Source of the DNA: Listeria rocourtiae FSL F6-920
GTDB taxonomy: Bacteria > Bacillota > Bacilli > Lactobacillales > Listeriaceae
NCBI RefSeq assembly: GCF_000525975.1
Contig: NZ_AODK01000013.1
Location: 1 to 64,000 of the forward strand
Length of the DNA stretch: 64,000 nt
Direction: 5' to 3'
Under the pieces are notes generated by a model, which did no database searches, was not told the origin of the DNA, and saw nothing but the letters and a program-made list of their open reading frames with translations. The translations under genes and the position numbers were made by a program. Positions 39,253 to 47,803 of the stretch are shown here, in pieces; the stretch's first letter is position 1; the number at the start of each line of letters is the position of its first letter.

Positions 39253-39680
39253 ATGGATGCCATTCAATTAATTCTTGTCTTCCTTGTATCCTGTGTCTGC
39301 GGTATGGGTAGTATTTTGGATGAGTGGCAATCTCATCGTCCGCTGATTGCTTGTACGCTAACGGGGCTTGTAGCTGCAATAATCTACATCCAACTAAGTC
39401 CAATACATTATCTAAAAGAAGCACTCGCCCAATATGATGCATGCAGTGGTAGCGGCAGAGCTAAATCAGATAACGATCAATATTTCCATCGTTGTTTCCA
39501 AAACGACAACCGTTACCGTACAAGATATTTTGGATAGTTTGATGCCTTGTATCTTGGCATTAGTACTAACATTCGCCTATATATGGCTTCTGAAGAAAAA
39601 AAATCAATGCACTTTGAATTATATTCGGACTTGTTGTTATTGGTTATGTACTAGAACTCTTCGCAGTTCCAAATTCATGA
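39253..39680 (+). pseudogene. mpoC/mpoD: Fused remnant of PTS EIIC (N terminus) and EIID (C terminus)
   Basis: The first ~40 codons are a typical EIIC start (MDAIQLILVFLVSCVCGMGS). The sequence then passes, around 39373-39440, into EIID C-terminal sequence in other frames (ISIVVSKTTTVTVQDILDSL, then LVVIGYVLELFAVPNS before TGA at 39678). Over 400 codons of the two membrane subunits are missing, so a deletion of more than 1.2 kb joined them. In the EIID part a run of eight A shifts the frame and a Trp codon has become TGA. No transport is possible. Confidence 0.82.
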
Positions 39681-39693
39681 TAATGGATAGAAA

Positions 39694-40117
39694 ACGGGAC
39701 TGGGACAAAAGATGATACTACACAAAATAAGCAAGATATCACGAACCCTTTTTTGGGGTAAGACGTGAATCTTGCTTCACACAAATAGAGCGAAAGCTTT
39801 TGTATTCAAGGGATTTGGGTGGAATGAGGATGGCAAACTCATTCCATTCCTTTGCGTATTGTGGTTCTAACTCGCTTTGCTTCAAAGAACCACAACAAAG
39901 CGGAGCATACTGGTGTATGTGATGACTGAAAGCAGGGAGGGAGTCGTATCCCCGACCATGTAAGAAGTTATGCGAAACGCCAGCGTAGAAGAATCGTAGA
40001 AAGGACCGCCTATTCGCGATGCTCATAGGCATATTGGGGCTCTAGCTCATTTCGAAGATCCCCAACAATGCGAGCGCTTGTCGCCGATTTATCTAGGCTA
40101 TGTCCCAACCTCGCTTT
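39694..40117. repeat. Intergenic repeat element (copy B)
   Basis: It is bounded by GGGACTGGGACAAAA (left) and TATGTCCCAACCTCGC (right), roughly inverted. Inside lie the AAGCAAGAT...ATCTTGCTT hairpin (39729-39777), the ~25-base core GCGGAGCATACTGGTGTATG shared with the 1.4-kb palindrome, and one copy of the GATGCTCATAGGCATATTGG unit found twice in copy A. It fills the whole gap between the mpo remnant and the next gene. It has no credible coding content. Confidence 0.65.
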
Positions 40118-40740
40118 TATTTGAAAATGATATATAGCATAACCGTTTGCTCTCTGCTTTTTAGACCTTTTTTTGTTAATGCTTCTTTGTTCGTGCCCAT
40201 GTCTCCTTTTCCCATACCCCATGCTTGTAGTATATATTTCTTACCTTTTATTATTTTTTCATCGTCGAATGGTTGGGTCTGCGTAACATGATTCTCTAAT
40301 TTCCCAAAAATATTTTTTGGGATAACAAGGCTACTTTCCCCTGATCCCCCTTTTCCATTTCCTAAAATAACATGAATTTCAGATGGTTTAAAAGCATCAA
40401 ATCCTGGGATTCCCCACATCAAAGTATTACTCAGCTGTGTTTCTTTATCACCTGATACAGCCGTCACCATTTCATGACTCACTCGTTTATCATAATTATA
40501 CACATCGAAACACACCGTCATACTCTTTGCTTTTACATTATAGCCTAAAGTACCACTGGCAGCCAAAAGCAATGACATTTCATCTGAATCGGATAGTACA
40601 CGCATGTTTTTAATCTCACCATCCGCAATGCCCTTTATTTTATCCCCTTGAAAAGGCCAATAATTCATGTGGTTTAAATATATCAATACCCCACCAAGCA
40701 CAATAACAATTGCTCCCAAACTAATTAGAAATTTTTTCAT
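40117..40740 (-). CDS. Membrane-anchored protein of unknown function
   Basis: The 207-residue protein has one N-terminal membrane helix (about residues 4-22) and an extracytoplasmic domain containing VKAKSMTVCFDVYNYDK and EIHVILGNGKGGSGESSL. No family is recognised. The start is the ATG 6 bases after GGGAG; an earlier in-frame ATG adds 10 residues. The gene ends inside the right edge of repeat copy B. Confidence 0.6.
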   Translation of the reverse strand: MKKFLISLGAIVIVLGGVLIYLNHMNYWPFQGDKIKGIADGEIKNMRVLSDSDEMSLLLAASGTLGYNVKAKSMTVCFDVYNYDKRVSHEMVTAVSGDKETQLSNTLMWGIPGFDAFKPSEIHVILGNGKGGSGESSLVIPKNIFGKLENHVTQTQPFDDEKIIKGKKYILQAWGMGKGDMGTNKEALTKKGLKSREQTVMLYIIFK

Positions 40741-41098
40741 CTTAATCTCCCTTTTTAAAATTTGCAATTACAATTTTATTGATTTTTTCATATCTGCTCC
40801 TTATCACATGCCTAGCGTGTACTTCCTTGGAGCATCGTATATTATGAAAGTAACTAAGACTATCTTAATACGACGAATAAAATTGATAGCCCTTTCATTT
40901 TTTGCTTTACTTCCTTTCTTTGTTGTATAAAATGCCTTGAATTCCCTTTATAATATGTTACACGGTATCTTACAAGAACAATTTTCCTCTCTCGCCTAAC
41001 TCCTAAGAAATAAGCGAATTAGTAGAATGATTCTGTTCCTTTTTAAGGTTGATAGTGATACAATGAATGAAGAAATTAATGAATGCAGGTGTAAAATA
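40741..41098. other. Intergenic region without a gene
   Basis: This is the divergent promoter region of the unknown membrane protein and the UPF0266 gene. A TATAAT at about 40951-40956 could serve the plus-strand gene, but no good -35 is seen. I see no structured RNA or coding frame. Confidence 0.4.
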
Positions 41099-41566
41099 AT
41101 GAGTATGGATGCAACAAATATTTTCCTAATTGTCATGATAATCGGTGCGTTTTTATTTTCTGTTTATGATGGCCTAGTTCTTCATTTTTGGAAAGGCAAA
41201 ACAATTCTTAGTGTCCCGCTTCGCTCGCGAGGGAAATGGGACGGTTATATATTCGTTGGCCTGATTGCGATGCTGTTTATCTCAAATGCTTTCTTACGAC
41301 ACGGGCCAGTCTCCACATCTGTCTTGTTAGCTGTTCTAGGCATCCTTTTCTTCTATATTTGCTTCATTAGAAAAGGTCGCGTTATATTCAAAGAACACGG
41401 TTTCTTCTATGCCCTTCTTTTCTTTGAATACAAAAAAATGGAGCGTATTAACCTGTCTGAAGATGATGTACTTGTTATCGAAACTGGTCGCCAACGTTTA
41501 CTTTTATTCGTTCGAAATGAAGAAGACTTGGAACAAATCTTGAAAATTTTCACTGAAAAAAGCTAA
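41099..41566 (+). CDS. UPF0266/DUF986 membrane protein (YobD-like)
   Basis: The 155-residue protein has three hydrophobic segments and the UPF0266 pattern: [46 protein letters not shown] and [19 protein letters not shown]. The function is unknown, but in enterobacteria yobD lies beside manXYZ, and here it lies beside the mpo PTS remnant. The start is the ATG 7 bases after AGGTG; a longer frame adds 24 residues. Confidence 0.85.
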   Translation: MSMDATNIFLIVMIIGAFLFSVYDGLVLHFWKGKTILSVPLRSRGKWDGYIFVGLIAMLFISNAFLRHGPVSTSVLLAVLGILFFYICFIRKGRVIFKEHGFFYALLFFEYKKMERINLSEDDVLVIETGRQRLLLFVRNEEDLEQILKIFTEKS

Positions 41567-41607
41567 AAAAGTAGCGTTTGGGCATGGTAGCCAAACGCTA
41601 TTTTTTT
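41567..41607. terminator. Bidirectional terminator
   Basis: TAGCGTTTGG pairs with CCAAACGCTA around a 9-base loop, with A and T tracts on either side. Confidence 0.85.
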
Positions 41608-41989
41608 AAATCCCCACTTTACTCAAGTGAATCCGCTCTACTTCAAACTCAATAAATTTCCCGTGCAAGGCTTCGATTTGCTCGTCGTATTGCGTATTAA
41701 AACAAATGATGCTGTCCTCTAATCGCAAAACAGCAAAACCGTCCTCTTCATAGTCTTCTAACTGTCCGACTACGTGAACATGAGCATCTTCTGTCTTCTC
41801 CAAAATGCAATGCTTCTCGTCGCTTTCTGCCAGTTGTGCCGCCGTCAAATGCTGTGGTATTTCAATTTCTACAGTATATTTGCGATTTGACTCCGGCTCG
41901 TCATCATTCCAAATTCCTTCACACGTGCCGAAATCACTTTCAAATCTAACTTGCCCAGTCGCAAGCTTTTTCTGAATCCTAATTTCCAC
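41606..41989 (-). CDS. Uncharacterised acidic protein
   Basis: The 127-residue cytoplasmic protein has a high content of Glu and Asp and no membrane segment. It starts MEIRIQKKLATGQVRFESD and contains CILEKTEDAHVHVVG. The predicted strands suggest a small beta-barrel, but I recognise no family. The start is GTG with AGGAGG 8 bases upstream. It may share a transcript with the serine hydrolase gene 69 bases upstream. Confidence 0.6.
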   Translation of the reverse strand: MEIRIQKKLATGQVRFESDFGTCEGIWNDDEPESNRKYTVEIEIPQHLTAAQLAESDEKHCILEKTEDAHVHVVGQLEDYEEDGFAVLRLEDSIICFNTQYDEQIEALHGKFIEFEVERIHLSKVGI

Positions 41990-42058
41990 TAAAAAATTCC
42001 TCCTGAAGTTTTTTCGCTTTCGTATATTATAGCATGAAATTGGCAAATCGCATCTTTT

Positions 42059-43201
42059 TTACTGCATCAAGCTATAAATTTCTTTCACAAGTGCACCGTT
42101 GTCTTTTTCCATCCGCACATTTGAAAAAATAATGACTGCATCTTGATAATCTTTAGAAAAACTATTTATCGTCTCATAATTATACAATACACCGCGAGAA
42201 ATATAAAAGTTTGACCTCGTGTAGAACCCATAACCATAGTCCCCTGCTCCTGCACGCAACATGCTTGCCAAACTAGCTTGATTCACCAATTTTCCATCCA
42301 TTAACGCCTTATTAAACAGATAAATATCTTTCGGTGGCATATACATATTTCCTGCTCCAAATAGTTGTGAGGTATCCTGAACAAAGGTCGTTTTTGTCAA
42401 TGCGCCATGTTTTGGTTTGTAACTCATCGATTCATTAGGATGTGTGAAAAATGAATCACCAAATCCTGTCTCTTTCATACTCGCTGGCACTAAAATATGT
42501 TGCCTTAAATATACCTCTAAAGACTGATGTGAAACTAATTCAACAAGACGACCCATCATCGCGTAATTATCATCTTTATAATCCCACTTACCTGGTGGTT
42601 GCTTAATCCCTGCCGCCTCTATCTCTTCTACTATGCGCTGTGAAGTCACTTTCTGGTTTCCTTTTTTGCGTCCTTCTATACCAGAAGTGTGCCCAAGGAA
42701 ATTCTTAATTTTGATGTTTTGTCCATTAGGGAACGATGGAAAATATTTAACAATCGGATCTTCTACGTTCAGTAGCCCTTTTTCTTGCAATTGCATAATG
42801 GCCGTCGCTACTACCGCTTTTTCCATCGAACCTATAAAGAATAAACTCTGGCTCGTATTAGCTTCCCCAGTCGTTCTATTCGCCAAACCATAGCCCTGAT
42901 TGATAATGGCTTTATTATCTTTCACAATATAAGCTGTCCCATTAAATTGGTGTTGCTTCAAAAGTGAATCAATTTTCGTTTTGAGCGAGGCATGTGGATC
43001 AATCACGATATTGGTCTTCACATTTGCCGTCGACTCCTCATTCATACTCATTTCGTTTGCTGTTACCTTAGAATGCGTCTGTACAAACAAATACGCACTT
43101 CCTAATCCCCCAAATAAAAAGCAAGCGATGACTGTAAAAATAATTCCTAGACGCCGTGTTTTACGTTTCTTACGCGCCCTCTCTGTTCGGCTCACATGCA
43201 T
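42059..43201 (-). CDS. Membrane-anchored serine hydrolase, beta-lactamase/PBP4* family
   Basis: The 380-residue protein has a very basic cytoplasmic tail (RTERARKKRKTRR), a membrane anchor (about residues 18-40) and an extracellular class C beta-lactamase-like domain. The SxxK motif is SMEK (Ser125, Lys128). The second motif reads YKDDNYAMMG where the family usually has YSNxxY, so the Asn is replaced by Asp. Members hydrolyse D-amino-acid peptides or esters; true beta-lactamase activity is unlikely. AGGAGG lies 7 bases before the ATG. Confidence 0.85.
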   Translation of the reverse strand: MHVSRTERARKKRKTRRLGIIFTVIACFLFGGLGSAYLFVQTHSKVTANEMSMNEESTANVKTNIVIDPHASLKTKIDSLLKQHQFNGTAYIVKDNKAIINQGYGLANRTTGEANTSQSLFFIGSMEKAVVATAIMQLQEKGLLNVEDPIVKYFPSFPNGQNIKIKNFLGHTSGIEGRKKGNQKVTSQRIVEEIEAAGIKQPPGKWDYKDDNYAMMGRLVELVSHQSLEVYLRQHILVPASMKETGFGDSFFTHPNESMSYKPKHGALTKTTFVQDTSQLFGAGNMYMPPKDIYLFNKALMDGKLVNQASLASMLRAGAGDYGYGFYTRSNFYISRGVLYNYETINSFSKDYQDAVIIFSNVRMEKDNGALVKEIYSLMQ

Positions 43202-43361
43202 TTTATTTCCTCCTTGCTCTAAAATAAGTAAGACATAATTGTAACACTTTGTAATATAATTGTAAAAATATTTTTTTTGATTTTCTTTTTATTCACACTT
43301 GTTTTTTCCTAAAAATGCACGTATGCTTGATTTAATTCATCGCAAAGGAGTTCGAGAAATC

Positions 43362-44234
43362 ATGACATTATTAGCATTCGATATGGGTGGTACAGCTGTC
43401 AAATACGCCGTGATAGAGCCAGATGGAACAATTGTTTCTAAAGGGAAATTCAAAACCCCTGACACGCTCGAAACACTCATGAAACAACTACAAACGACTA
43501 AAAATACATACAAGTCTTATACACTGACTGGTATCGCCTTTAGTTGTCCTGGAGCCGTCAATAACGAAAGCGGTATCATAGGTGGTGCCAGTGCGATTCC
43601 CTATATTCATGATTTTCCGTTTCGACAACTACTAGAAGAGCACTTAGGGCTACCCATCACACTTGAAAATGATGCCAATTGTGCAGCACTGGCCGAAACA
43701 TGGCTCGGCGTTGCAAAAAAAGCCAACGATATCCTCTTTATCATCGTCGGCTCAGGCATTGGCGGCGCCGTTATTAAAAATGGCAAAATCCATGCTGGCG
43801 CTCATCTTCACGGTGGCGAATTCGGCTATATGATCATGAATGACAGACTAGAAAATCTAAGCGATACAGGAACTGCTGTCAACGCCGCCTCACGCATCGC
43901 AAAACGAAAAGGGTTACCATCGCTATCCGGTATAGAAGCCTTCCAACTAAAAGATGCTGGTGATCCAGTAGCTACAGAAGAAATTGATAGCATGTTCTGC
44001 AATCTTGCAAAAGGAATTTTTAACTTACAATATGTATACGACCCAGAACTTATCGTCATCGGCGGTGGGGTCAGCGAACGAGCAGACTTCCTTCCAGCCA
44101 TACAAGAACAGCTAGACACTCTCCTGCAGAAAATCACAATCGCAAAAGTAGCACCAAACCTCGTCTCCTGTGAATTCGGAAATGATGCCAACCTCATCGG
44201 TGCCGTTGCAAACTTTAATCAAATACACGCATAA
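43362..44234 (+). CDS. ROK-family sugar kinase
   Basis: The 290-residue protein has the ROK ATP-binding start LLAFDMGGTAVKYAVIEPDG, the GIAFSCPGAVN loop, LENDANCAALAE (catalytic Asp), VGSGIGGAVI and GGEFGYMIM. The zinc motif CxCGxxGCxE is missing, as in beta-glucoside kinases (BglK-like), so a 6-phospho-beta-glucoside-forming or similar kinase is likelier than glucokinase. The start is the ATG 11 bases after AAAGGAG. It stands alone; no transporter gene is adjacent. Confidence 0.82.
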   Translation: MTLLAFDMGGTAVKYAVIEPDGTIVSKGKFKTPDTLETLMKQLQTTKNTYKSYTLTGIAFSCPGAVNNESGIIGGASAIPYIHDFPFRQLLEEHLGLPITLENDANCAALAETWLGVAKKANDILFIIVGSGIGGAVIKNGKIHAGAHLHGGEFGYMIMNDRLENLSDTGTAVNAASRIAKRKGLPSLSGIEAFQLKDAGDPVATEEIDSMFCNLAKGIFNLQYVYDPELIVIGGGVSERADFLPAIQEQLDTLLQKITIAKVAPNLVSCEFGNDANLIGAVANFNQIHA

Positions 44235-44236
44235 AG

Positions 44237-44640
44237 ATAAAAGTGTCTGGGACAAACTCCCATGTCAGCTTCCGCTGACACCAATCATCATGAAAAAAGC
44301 TATCGACCTACAACTGTTTTTCTATCATACTAGAGATAGAGGAATAAGTTGTAGGTCGATGGCTTATTGAAGTTTTCCAAAACCTCGCGGGACAAACTGA
44401 ACCGATGTCTATTTTTCCTTCTTCGAAACATTTGGCTTCATGGGCAGGCCTCGCGCCTGGTAATCATGAAAGCGCTGGGAAAAATTATCATGCCCGTATT
44501 CGCAAAGGGAACGCTTATTTAAAGAAAGTATTAACGAGTTTAGGACAAAACTCCAGACGAGATAAAAATCGCCCTACCCACTTTTGGGTAGGACGAAAAT
44601 TTTGCATGAAAATGAGTTTTGTCCCGGCCTCATCCATTTC
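44237..44640. repeat. Intergenic repeat element (copy C) containing an IS110 remnant
   Basis: It is bounded by GTGTCTGGGACAAACT on the left and AGTTTTGTCCCGGCCTC on the right. The right end, read inwards, gives GGGACAAAACTCATTTTCATGCAAAAT in two halves, matching the left end of copy A. A strong hairpin (AAGCTATCGACCTACAACT with AGTTGTAGGTCGATGGCTT, 44297-44365) and a second one (CCTACCCACTTTTGGGTAGG, 44573-44592) lie inside. Confidence 0.6.
44402..44575 (+). mobile_element. Remnant of an IS110-family transposase (C-terminal part)
   Basis: About 55 codons match the Transposase_20 region of IS110/IS116 enzymes: FPSSKHLASWAGLAPGN, then ESAGKNYHARIRKGNAYLKK and VLTSLGQNSRRDK. The N-terminal RuvC-like domain and the rest of the element are gone, so it is inactive. 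Confidence 0.8.
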
Positions 44641-44981
44641 TATTTATTGTAAACTAATTTTTCCGCTTCGCCTCGTTCTATTAGCACTTGCTCCAAAGCT
44701 ACTAACCATTTTTTCTGTTTATTAATCACGAATTGGATCCTTTCCCCTTTTTTCGTCTCCACCTCAAGTAAATTAGCTAACATATCACGCCCTAAAATCT
44801 TCGTCATCATACCTTCAATTCGCGCTACATCTTCAAACAAAATCATGACATCATCTGCAAAATAGTCATTTGGCTTGTGAATTAGATATTCTTTTGTTAC
44901 GTAAAGCTTACCAGGAATCGGCTTGAATCCGTTTTTCAAATTCGCCAGCCCTTTGTAGACAACATCTAGCGATTCACCCAT
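44640..44981 (-). CDS. Uncharacterised protein, GRAM/PH-like
   Basis: The 113-residue cytoplasmic protein has the strand pattern KLYVTKEYLIHKP, DDVMILFEDVARIEG, then LLEVETKKGERIQFVI and a final helix (KKWLVALEQVLIE). This resembles GRAM/bacterial PH domains that bind lipids or proteins. The family call is tentative. The start is the ATG 6 bases after GGAGGAAG. Its stop abuts the right end of repeat copy C. Confidence 0.6.
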   Translation of the reverse strand: MGESLDVVYKGLANLKNGFKPIPGKLYVTKEYLIHKPNDYFADDVMILFEDVARIEGMMTKILGRDMLANLLEVETKKGERIQFVINKQKKWLVALEQVLIERGEAEKLVYNK

Positions 44982-45167
44982 AATTTGCTTCCTCCACATC
45001 TATTTTTCATGATTTATCAGTATTGGTTACACCGAAATATTCGTTCACAATTTGGTGACATTTAAAAAATTTTTTTTTGTCAAAACAGCTTGGCTTCAAC
45101 CTCTATGCAAGTTAAAATATAGGGTATACAACAATGGAAGAAATCTCTTCGGAGGGAGCTAATCATT

Positions 45168-45900
45168 TTGCGCGCAATAATTTATATTGGTAATGGGACA
45201 CAACTAGCTGAAGGCAATGCAGAATTTTGCACTTTTATTGCCGAAATTAAAAAGAAACGACCCGAAATGATTCAAGAATTAGGTTTTCTTAACATGAGTT
45301 ATCCCACTATAGAAATTGCCTGTGAAAAGGCTATCGCTATCGGTGCAGATGAGCTCATCATCGTTCCAGTATTTCTATTTTCAGCAACCAACATCAAATA
45401 TGAAATTCCTAAAATTCTTAACTCCCTTACTAGAAAACATCCAGATATTACAATCAAAATGACCAAAACATTTGGCTTTGATCCAGAAATAATTGCGTTA
45501 GCCAAAGAAAAAAATACTACAAACCAATATCAATTTCACAAAATCAAAAGCTGTCTTGCTCGTTGGGCTCGGAAGTGAACGCGACAGTGAGCCTGCTAAT
45601 CGTTTGTATAACGTATCTCAACTTTTAGAAAAACAGCTACATCTCCCCGTTTTTCACAGTGAAATAAAGGGTGAGCCATGTTATCCAAAAGTTTTAGAAA
45701 ATCTAATCACACAGTTCGATAAAATATATATTCTTCCCTATTTTCTATTCACTGGTGCCCATGTTGTCGCGATTGATCAAGAACGGCTACATCTACAGAA
45801 ATTATATCCCGATTGCGAAACCGTTCTTTGCGAATCATTTCACTATCATCCCCTGCTAGAAATAGCAATCCTTCAAAAAATCACAGAGTTAATTGGTTGA
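45168..45900 (+). pseudogene. CbiX/SirB-like chelatase, two-domain, one frameshift
   Basis: CbiX-family proteins insert metals into sirohydrochlorin. The first domain opens AIIYIGNGTQLAEGNAEF and continues GADELIIVPVFLFSATNIKYEIP. The second opens AVLLVGLGSERDSEPANR and continues IYILPYFLFTGAHV. The frames break in GAAAAAAAT (seven A, about 45507-45513); six A give a 243-residue protein. The canonical HG metal ligand of domain 1 reads IGNG here and GLGS in domain 2, so metal chelatase activity is doubtful. The start appears to be TTG after GGAGGGAG. No siroheme or cobalamin genes are nearby. Confidence 0.68.
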
Positions 45901-45946
45901 TTTTATATGCTAGAGCCAAAGCGCTTCAGCATATAAAATCGTCTGT

Positions 45947-46837
45947 TTATTTAGTCGGAACTAAAACATCTAAGTGTTCACGCAAAACCTCAATCGCAAT
46001 CGGGAATGTATCTCCCGAATCACCATCGACATTGACTTTCACATCAGGATCCGTGCACGCAATTTCGAGTTTTTTAGTAGAAAAATACATAACCCCGTCT
46101 GCTTTTTTCAATGTCCCCAACGCGATTTGCGGTAAAATTTTTGCAGCATCAATCAAACCTAGCTTCGTCAAAATAAAAACGTGAATCAGTCCATCGTCCA
46201 CCTCAGCCTCAGGAGCCCATTGCTCCATACCACCGACTGAATTCGTCAAACTTGCGATAACTAGCCCCGCTTTGCCACCCCACTCACCGTCATCATACTT
46301 TACTTCAAATTCCAACAATTCATGACGCGCAAAGGCTTTTAATCCTTCCGCAAAATAGGCAACAGAGCCGAATTTTGTTTTTTGCTCAACGCTCACCTTG
46401 TCAACAGCCTCCGCAATCATGCCGGCCGCAAGCACATTCATGAAATATGTATCGCCAATTTTCCCAATATCCATCGAACGCTTCCGAGCTGTTTCCAATG
46501 CCTTAATTGCACGATCTGGTCGCAATGGAACACCTAGAGAACGAGCCAAATCATTCACTGTTCCCAATGGAATAAAACCAAATGCAGGGCGATGCGGCTT
46601 CTCTGCGATACCATTGATAACCTCATTTAACGTGCCGTCTCCGCCCATCGCAATAACCGCTTCATAGTTATTATCAGCTGCAACTTGGGCAAATTCCGTC
46701 GCATCTCCACCTTTTTGCGTCTCCTTCACCTCGACCTCATCAAAGCGCTTCAACAATGCTTGATATACCCGATCTTTATATACTTTCCCTTTCTCCTTAC
46801 CAGAGGAAGGGTTCACAATCAACATAGCTTTTCCCAT
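45947..46837 (-). CDS. Diacylglycerol/lipid kinase (YegS/DgkB family)
   Basis: The 296-residue protein has the DAGK catalytic motifs: LIVNPSSGKEKG at the N terminus, AMGGDGTLNEVINGI (about residues 80-94) and FGFIPLGTVNDLARSLG. A C-terminal beta-sandwich follows (DGLIHVFILTK). It phosphorylates diacylglycerol or a related lipid, recycling the diacylglycerol left by lipoteichoic acid synthesis in Gram-positives if it is DgkB. It is divergent from the hydrolase gene. Confidence 0.85.
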   Translation of the reverse strand: MGKAMLIVNPSSGKEKGKVYKDRVYQALLKRFDEVEVKETQKGGDATEFAQVAADNNYEAVIAMGGDGTLNEVINGIAEKPHRPAFGFIPLGTVNDLARSLGVPLRPDRAIKALETARKRSMDIGKIGDTYFMNVLAAGMIAEAVDKVSVEQKTKFGSVAYFAEGLKAFARHELLEFEVKYDDGEWGGKAGLVIASLTNSVGGMEQWAPEAEVDDGLIHVFILTKLGLIDAAKILPQIALGTLKKADGVMYFSTKKLEIACTDPDVKVNVDGDSGDTFPIAIEVLREHLDVLVPTK

Positions 46838-47002
46838 TATGTATCACTCTCCTTCATTCTACTCCTTCCCATTATACCCTCTTCCCATCCCATAAAAACA
46901 GCAAAACATCGCTTTTTAAGCAATTATTACTTGAAAAAATACTCATTTGGCGTTACAGTTAAAACACAGTATTTCACTTGGATATCGCAAGGAGGTTTCA
47001 AA

Positions 47003-47764
47003 ATGGAACGAATTACTTTCAAAAACGAAGCTGGATTAACGCTAGTTGGTCATTTTTATGCAGCTCCTTCAAAGTCTATCATCATTATGACGCACGGTTT
47101 TCTATCAAACAAATCGTCAAGCGGTCGTTTTGATCGTTTCGCCATAAAATTACAACAAAACGGCTATAATGTGCTAACCTATGATTGTGGTGGCTACGGA
47201 GAAAGCGATGATACGGCCATTCATTTTACAAAACAAGTCGCAGATTTACGAGCGGCTAAAAAATATAGTCACGAACTCGGCATGGAAAAGTTCGCATTTT
47301 GGGGACATAGTCTTGGTGGGCGTTTATCACTGACTTGCTACGAATCAGATATCGATACGATGGTTTTAACAGGTCCAGTTACTGGTGCTATTGCCTATCA
47401 ACATGTCGATGATTTTTCAGAAGAACAGATCGCGCAATGCGATTGTAATGGTAGCGCGGTTTTTTATGTCGATGATCCTTGGCGCACAGAGATTGTTTTA
47501 GATAAACAGATGTTGGCAGATTTTAATCATATGGATCAAGCTGCAATTTTACAAAACGTTCATTGCCCGATTCTTGTCATTCACGGTACGGAAGGCGATT
47601 TGGAAAAGGAGCTCGCACAGATTACAAAACAAGGCGAAAATTTCTTTCCAGCAGGGACAAAAATAATGGAACTAGACGGGGCAGACCATGGCTTTATGGA
47701 ACAGTTAGACGAAATAGAAACACTTGGTCTGCACTGGCTACATGAACACTTTTCGGTAAAATAA
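47003..47764 (+). CDS. Alpha/beta hydrolase (serine esterase/peptidase-like)
   Basis: The 253-residue protein has an oxyanion strand IIIMTHGFLSNKSSSGRFD, the nucleophile elbow GHSLGG (Ser103), HGTEGD as the likely acid region and a late GADHGF for the catalytic His. The fold matches cytosolic esterases of the Hydrolase_4 type. AAGGAGG is 7 bases before the ATG; the much longer in-frame extension upstream crosses the divergent promoter and is rejected. The substrate is unknown. Confidence 0.82.
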   Translation: MERITFKNEAGLTLVGHFYAAPSKSIIIMTHGFLSNKSSSGRFDRFAIKLQQNGYNVLTYDCGGYGESDDTAIHFTKQVADLRAAKKYSHELGMEKFAFWGHSLGGRLSLTCYESDIDTMVLTGPVTGAIAYQHVDDFSEEQIAQCDCNGSAVFYVDDPWRTEIVLDKQMLADFNHMDQAAILQNVHCPILVIHGTEGDLEKELAQITKQGENFFPAGTKIMELDGADHGFMEQLDEIETLGLHWLHEHFSVK

Positions 47765-47803
47765 AAATTCGAATGGAGACCTTGATCTCCATTCGAATTT
47801 TTA
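47763..47803. terminator. Bidirectional terminator
   Basis: AAAATTCGAATGGAGA pairs with TCTCCATTCGAATTTT around a 6-base loop between convergent genes. Confidence 0.9.

Noticed and set aside
44297-44365. Hairpin considered as an IS110 bridge RNA
   Set aside because: Only a C-terminal transposase fragment remains, the element's ends cannot be defined, and the hairpin lacks a recognisable two-loop bridge RNA layout.
46685-47002. In-frame extension of the alpha/beta hydrolase by about 106 codons
   Set aside because: It overlaps the divergent lipid kinase gene and its promoter. AAGGAGG sits directly before the ATG at 47003, where the family's N terminus begins.
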